Assembly (NCBI GenBank): GCA_902795955.1
Contig: CADBNJ010000021.1
Span: 1-9,230 of the forward strand
Length of the DNA stretch: 9,230 nt
Direction: 5' to 3'
Origin: Oscillospiraceae bacterium
GTDB taxonomy: Bacteria > Bacillota > Clostridia > Saccharofermentanales > Saccharofermentanaceae
The notes beneath the pieces are model-generated. The model did not search any database, was not told the DNA's origin, and saw only the letters and a list, made by a program, of their open reading frames with translations. Shown in pieces: positions 5,934 through 9,230 of this stretch. The position numbers and the translations under genes were made by a program. The first letter of the stretch is position 1; the number at the start of each line of letters is the position of its first letter.

Positions 5934-7430
5934 ATGGACAGTTTCCTTGAATATATTGCGGAGATAAACGGCTATGTTAACGGATTTGTATGGGGTCTTC
6001 CCATGCTGATACTGTTGGTAGGCACAGGGATTCTGATGACATTCCTGACTAAGTGGTTCCAGATAAGTCACATTAAGCACTGGATCAAGAATACGGTCGG
6101 CGGAATATTCAGGGATAAGCATGTCACAGCTCATACAGATAAAGGTGATAAGCAGATCTCACAGTTCCAGAGCCTTTGTACGGCACTGGCCGCGACTATC
6201 GGTACGGGTAATATCGCGGGTGTTGCTGCGGCTATCGCAACGGGCGGTCCCGGTGCGATATTCTGGATGTGGATAGTTGCTTTCTTCGGAATGATGACTA
6301 ACTTCTCCGAGAACGTCCTGGGCATCTACTACAGACGGCGCAATATTCACAACGAATGGTGCGGCGGAGCTATGTACTATCTGAGAGACGGACTGGGTTC
6401 CAGGAAGGGATGCAGGCAGATCGGAGCAGTGCTTGCCGTGCTCTTCTCGGTATTCTGTGTTATCGCATCATTCGGCATCGGCAACATGAGCCAGATCAAT
6501 TCGATAGCAACCAATATAGAATCTGCATTTACCATCCCGCCATACATTACGGGAGCGATCCTCATGGTGATCGCAGCTCTTGTTATCCTCGGAGGTCTTA
6601 AGAGGATCGCGACGGTGACTGAGACACTTGTTCCTTTCATGGCGGTGGCGTATGTCATAGGTGCTCTTATAATATTCATATCTAATTTCGATAAGGCCGG
6701 TGCCGTGTTCGAATCCATTTTCAAAGGTGCGTTCGGTCTGAGAGCTGCAGGCGGCGGACTTGTGGGATCAGGTGTTGCACTGGCTGTCCAGTGGGGTATG
6801 AAGAGAGGAGTCTTCTCCAATGAGGCAGGTCTGGGTTCATCCGTAATGGTCCACTCCGCATCCAATGTAAGAGAACCCGTCGTTCAGGGAATGTGGGGCA
6901 TATTCGAAGTCTTTGCCGATACGCTTATCGTCTGTACTCTGACGGCATTTGCTGTCCTGTCATCAGGACTCGTTGACCTTGAGACGGGTAAGGTCCTGTC
7001 CGATAAATCATCTACGGCTCTGGTTGCAGAGGCATTCTCTACGAGATTCGGATCGATCGGTACGTCATTTATCGCCATTGCGATCCTGTTCTTTGCATTC
7101 TCCACGGTCCTCGGATGGAGCCAGTACGGATCCAAGGGATTCGAGTACCTTTTCGGAACGAAGTCGGTAAAGTTCTATCAGGGAGTATTTATCATTTTCA
7201 TAATCTTCGGAGCCACGATGAGCCTCGAACTGGCGTGGGATCTGTCGGACACGTTCAACGGCCTTATGGCTATCCCGAACCTTATAGGTGTCCTGGCACT
7301 GTCAGGCACGGTCATGAAGATCACTAAGAACTATGTTGACAGGAAGATCAAAGGTAAGAATGTCAAGCCGATGCTGTCTGCTCTGGACGACATCCAGGAG
7401 ATCCATGAGAAGGAGATCATGTCCCGGTAA
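5934..7430 (+). CDS. Sodium:alanine/glycine-type symporter (AGCS family)
   Basis: A 498-residue polytopic membrane protein of the alanine or glycine:cation symporter family (AlsT/AgcS type), which imports small neutral amino acids with Na+ or H+. The hallmark region is clear: GTGNIAGVAAAIATGGPG at 90-107 followed by AIFWMW, then MTNFSENVLGIYYR. The later conserved block QWGMKRGVFSNEAGLGSS is also present. Length and about ten to eleven hydrophobic segments match the family. The start is taken at ATG 5934. AGGAG at 5918-5922 is eleven bases upstream, slightly long, and the possible GTG start at 5922 overlaps this site and is unlikely. The exact substrate (alanine, glycine, or sometimes glutamine) cannot be told from the sequence. 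Its TAA overlaps the ATG of the MATE gene, implying coupled expression from the promoter at 5870. Confidence 0.93.
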   Translation: MDSFLEYIAEINGYVNGFVWGLPMLILLVGTGILMTFLTKWFQISHIKHWIKNTVGGIFRDKHVTAHTDKGDKQISQFQSLCTALAATIGTGNIAGVAAAIATGGPGAIFWMWIVAFFGMMTNFSENVLGIYYRRRNIHNEWCGGAMYYLRDGLGSRKGCRQIGAVLAVLFSVFCVIASFGIGNMSQINSIATNIESAFTIPPYITGAILMVIAALVILGGLKRIATVTETLVPFMAVAYVIGALIIFISNFDKAGAVFESIFKGAFGLRAAGGGLVGSGVALAVQWGMKRGVFSNEAGLGSSVMVHSASNVREPVVQGMWGIFEVFADTLIVCTLTAFAVLSSGLVDLETGKVLSDKSSTALVAEAFSTRFGSIGTSFIAIAILFFAFSTVLGWSQYGSKGFEYLFGTKSVKFYQGVFIIFIIFGATMSLELAWDLSDTFNGLMAIPNLIGVLALSGTVMKITKNYVDRKIKGKNVKPMLSALDDIQEIHEKEIMSR

Positions 7431-8785
7431 TGGCATTATCAGATGATGACAAACGCATCTGCACACTAAGTAAAGAGAATCCATACAGAGCCGTGATAAA
7501 ACTTGGAGTGCCGCTTATTGCCGGCATGTTTATCATGGTCCTTTATAATCTTGTTGATACATTCTTTATCGGCATGACGGGCGATGATTATCAGCTGGCG
7601 GCGGTCAACCTGGCGTATCCCGTAATGATGGTCACGGTCGCAGTATCCAATATGGTAGGGACCGGTGCTTCGTCACTGATCGGCAGAAGCATAGGTGCCG
7701 GGAAGAAGGAACTGGCTGACCGCACTGCAACGGCCGGTATGGTTCTGACCCTGGTCAACAGCCTTATACTTACATTGGCGGGACTTGCCCTTATCGACCT
7801 TATAGTTAAGGGATTGGGTGCCGGGGACAACACATTCGGATACACCAGGCAATACGTTGCCGTCATACTGACGGGTACGGTCTTTACCATGGGTAACTAC
7901 ACGCTTGGACAGCTTCTGAGGAGTGAAGGCTCCGTTAAGTACTCGATCGCCGGAATGATCACGGGAACGGCAGTGAACATCATTCTTGATCCGGTATTCA
8001 TATTCACGCTGGATCTGGAAGTCAAGGGTGCCGCGGCTGCAACGGTCATCGGCAATGCTTCAGGCATGCTGATATCCTTATATCTGTATGCCCGCCGAAA
8101 GACTATCCTGACTCCTTCCGTCAAGTATATCAGACCGGCAGCTGGTATACTCAGGGAGATCTTCTGGGTCGGAGTGCCTGCATCGCTGGAGACTCTTCTC
8201 ACGTCGGTTGCTTATGTCGTCAATAATAATCTTGCCGTAGCTTATGGCGAGCTTACCGTAGCCGCGATGGGCGTTGCACAGAAGATAATGACAATAGGCA
8301 ATTACATCTATCAGGGCTTTGCCGCCGGCGTACAGCCCCTCATGGGGTATAACTATGGTGCAGGGAACTATGCCAGGATGAAGAAATGCCTTAAGGCCGG
8401 TCTCATAGTCGTAACACTGACCGAGCTGTTCGTGATGCTCATATTTGCCTTGTTTGCTCCTCAGCTTATCGATATATTCTCTGATACGGATACCGTCATC
8501 GATACCGGTGCCCGCATTCTCAGGACGGTCATGTTCATCCTGCCCTGTGTCGGGGCCGTGTCAATGTGCAGAATGTCTTTCCAGGCAATGGGAAAGCCTG
8601 TGTACGCATTTGTAATAACGCTCATAAGACAGCTGTTCCTGTATGTACCGCTCCTGCTGATACTCGACAAAGCATTCGGGTTAGGCGGAATGCTGTGGGC
8701 ACAGCCCGTTACTGAATTGATAATGATGGTGTTGTCGGTCAGATTGCTGATTCACTGTATAAATTCAAGCGGCATTAAAGTATAA
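7430..8785 (+). CDS. MATE family multidrug/metabolite exporter
   Basis: A 451-residue membrane protein of the MATE family (COG0534), which uses Na+ or H+ gradients to expel cationic drugs, flavins or other metabolites. Seen: first helix LGVPLIAGMFIMVLYNLVDTFFIG; VSNMVGTGASSLIGRSIGAG; the conserved LGQLLRSEG and ILDPVFIFTLDLEVKGAAAAT block (D187-P188 within it); and the second-half repeat VGVPASLETLLTSVAY plus GFAAGVQPLMGYNYGAGNY. Length and about twelve helices are typical. The ATG overlaps the symporter stop by one base (TAATG). The nearest Shine-Dalgarno AAGGAGA is at 7410-7416, 13 bases upstream, longer than usual, so initiation probably depends on translational coupling. The substrate is not predictable. 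Pairing with the amino-acid symporter could mean uptake and export of related compounds, but this is inference. Confidence 0.93.
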   Translation: MALSDDDKRICTLSKENPYRAVIKLGVPLIAGMFIMVLYNLVDTFFIGMTGDDYQLAAVNLAYPVMMVTVAVSNMVGTGASSLIGRSIGAGKKELADRTATAGMVLTLVNSLILTLAGLALIDLIVKGLGAGDNTFGYTRQYVAVILTGTVFTMGNYTLGQLLRSEGSVKYSIAGMITGTAVNIILDPVFIFTLDLEVKGAAAATVIGNASGMLISLYLYARRKTILTPSVKYIRPAAGILREIFWVGVPASLETLLTSVAYVVNNNLAVAYGELTVAAMGVAQKIMTIGNYIYQGFAAGVQPLMGYNYGAGNYARMKKCLKAGLIVVTLTELFVMLIFALFAPQLIDIFSDTDTVIDTGARILRTVMFILPCVGAVSMCRMSFQAMGKPVYAFVITLIRQLFLYVPLLLILDKAFGLGGMLWAQPVTELIMMVLSVRLLIHCINSSGIKV

Positions 8786-8786
8786 T
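8781..8786 (+). promoter_or_regulatory. Possible -10 box directly before the last sensor gene
   Basis: A perfect TATAAT overlaps the MATE stop codon (TAA at 8783-8785) and ends seven bases before ATG 8794, so transcription would begin at or next to the start codon. No good -35 is seen at 17 bases (TATAAA at 8758-8763). The match could be chance. Confidence 0.25.
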
Positions 8787-8793
8787 ATCGCTT

Positions 8794-9230
8794 ATGAGAA
8801 AGCTGAAGATAACAGATTACGTAATAATCTTTGTGATGTTCGCGGTATTTCTTTTTATCGCTGTTTTTACATCGTCACAGATAATCGATGCCAAGATAAG
8901 CCAGGCAGATGAGATCGGTTCTCTCCGGCTTGAAGCTATCAAGAAGGAACTTCAGGATACTTTGACGGATGCCGAGACATCTCTTGAGAAGATCGCTGAA
9001 GGCGCACAGCTTCTCATAGATTCCAAGGTTCCTCTCGAGACTATCGACAGGTACATAAGAGAACAGAAAGCCGAGCAGTTATTAAGATCGGACGAAGTCA
9101 ATTTCAATACATATATCGCAGGCAAGGGATGGGAGATAATCCCTGATTTCGATAAGCCCGCTGACTACCATGCCACGGAGAGACTGTGGTACGTGGGAGC
9201 AATAGACAGTGCAGGTAAGATATATGTTAC
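8794..9230 (+). CDS. N-terminal part of a membrane sensor with a double-Cache-like extracellular domain (cut by window edge)
   Basis: An open frame from ATG 8794 runs off the right edge, showing 145 residues. It begins MRKLKITDYVIIFVMFAVFL: a basic start and a transmembrane helix at about 8-27. An amphipathic, charged segment follows (about 33-75, likely the long Cache alpha helix), then a region including GKGWEIIPDFDKPADYHATE and the motif RLWYVGAIDSAGKIYV (W132). That motif is characteristic of dCache domains of histidine kinases, chemoreceptors and GGDEF proteins. The output domain lies beyond the window, so which of these it is cannot be said. An in-frame stop at 8776-8778 limits the start. 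No convincing Shine-Dalgarno precedes the ATG. It starts eight bases after the MATE stop codon and may be in the same transcript or use the TATAAT at 8781. Confidence 0.75.
   Translation, partial: MRKLKITDYVIIFVMFAVFLFIAVFTSSQIIDAKISQADEIGSLRLEAIKKELQDTLTDAETSLEKIAEGAQLLIDSKVPLETIDRYIREQKAEQLLRSDEVNFNTYIAGKGWEIIPDFDKPADYHATERLWYVGAIDSAGKIYV

Overview
The window looks like a piece of chromosome from an anaerobic Gram-positive of the Clostridia (Bacillota), plausibly Lachnospiraceae or a related rumen or gut lineage. This rests on the look of the sequence: purine-rich ribosome binding sites, sigma-A type promoters, mid-range GC, strong use of AAG, GAG, ATC and AGA/AGG codons, and a gene set of a COG2509 flavoprotein, an AGCS symporter, a MATE exporter and Cache/GGDEF signalling proteins. 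The genus cannot be fixed from the sequence alone. I see no mobile element, CRISPR array, tRNA or rRNA.

Layout. At the left edge is the start of a minus-strand gene (1-99) for a small-N-terminus membrane protein. A 234-base divergent intergenic region follows, with promoter signals in both directions and a perfect dyad. The first full gene (334-2859) is the most unusual item: one 841-residue protein joining an IolE/hydroxypyruvate-isomerase-like TIM barrel to a complete AMP-forming acyl-CoA synthetase. After a 130-base gap holding a perfect 8+4+8 palindrome comes a two-gene unit, a COG2509 FAD-dependent dehydrogenase (2990-4363) and, 24 bases later, a membrane-bound Cache/HAMP/GGDEF diguanylate cyclase (4388-5860). 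A strong sigma-A promoter (5870-5899) then drives a second unit, an AGCS sodium:alanine/glycine-type symporter (5934-7430) whose stop codon overlaps the start of a MATE exporter (7430-8785). The window ends inside another Cache-type membrane sensor (8794 onward), cut by the edge.

How the genes fit together. All six genes from 334 onward point the same way, but promoters and gaps suggest at least three units: the fused ligase alone; flavoprotein plus cyclase; symporter plus exporter, perhaps reading into the last sensor. No single pathway is obvious. The fused enzyme suggests acid activation coupled to a TIM-barrel isomerase, epimerase or dehydratase step. The two ion-coupled transporters lie between two extracellular-sensing proteins, which suggests, without proving, a nutrient-sensing and transport neighbourhood.

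For three genes (starting at 2990, 4388 and 5934) a longer reading from a GTG codon is open, but each GTG lies in or directly next to the ribosome binding site, so I use the downstream ATG. I did not find a clearly undescribed multi-gene system. The fusion protein and the promoter-overlapping dyad upstream of it are the best candidates for follow-up.
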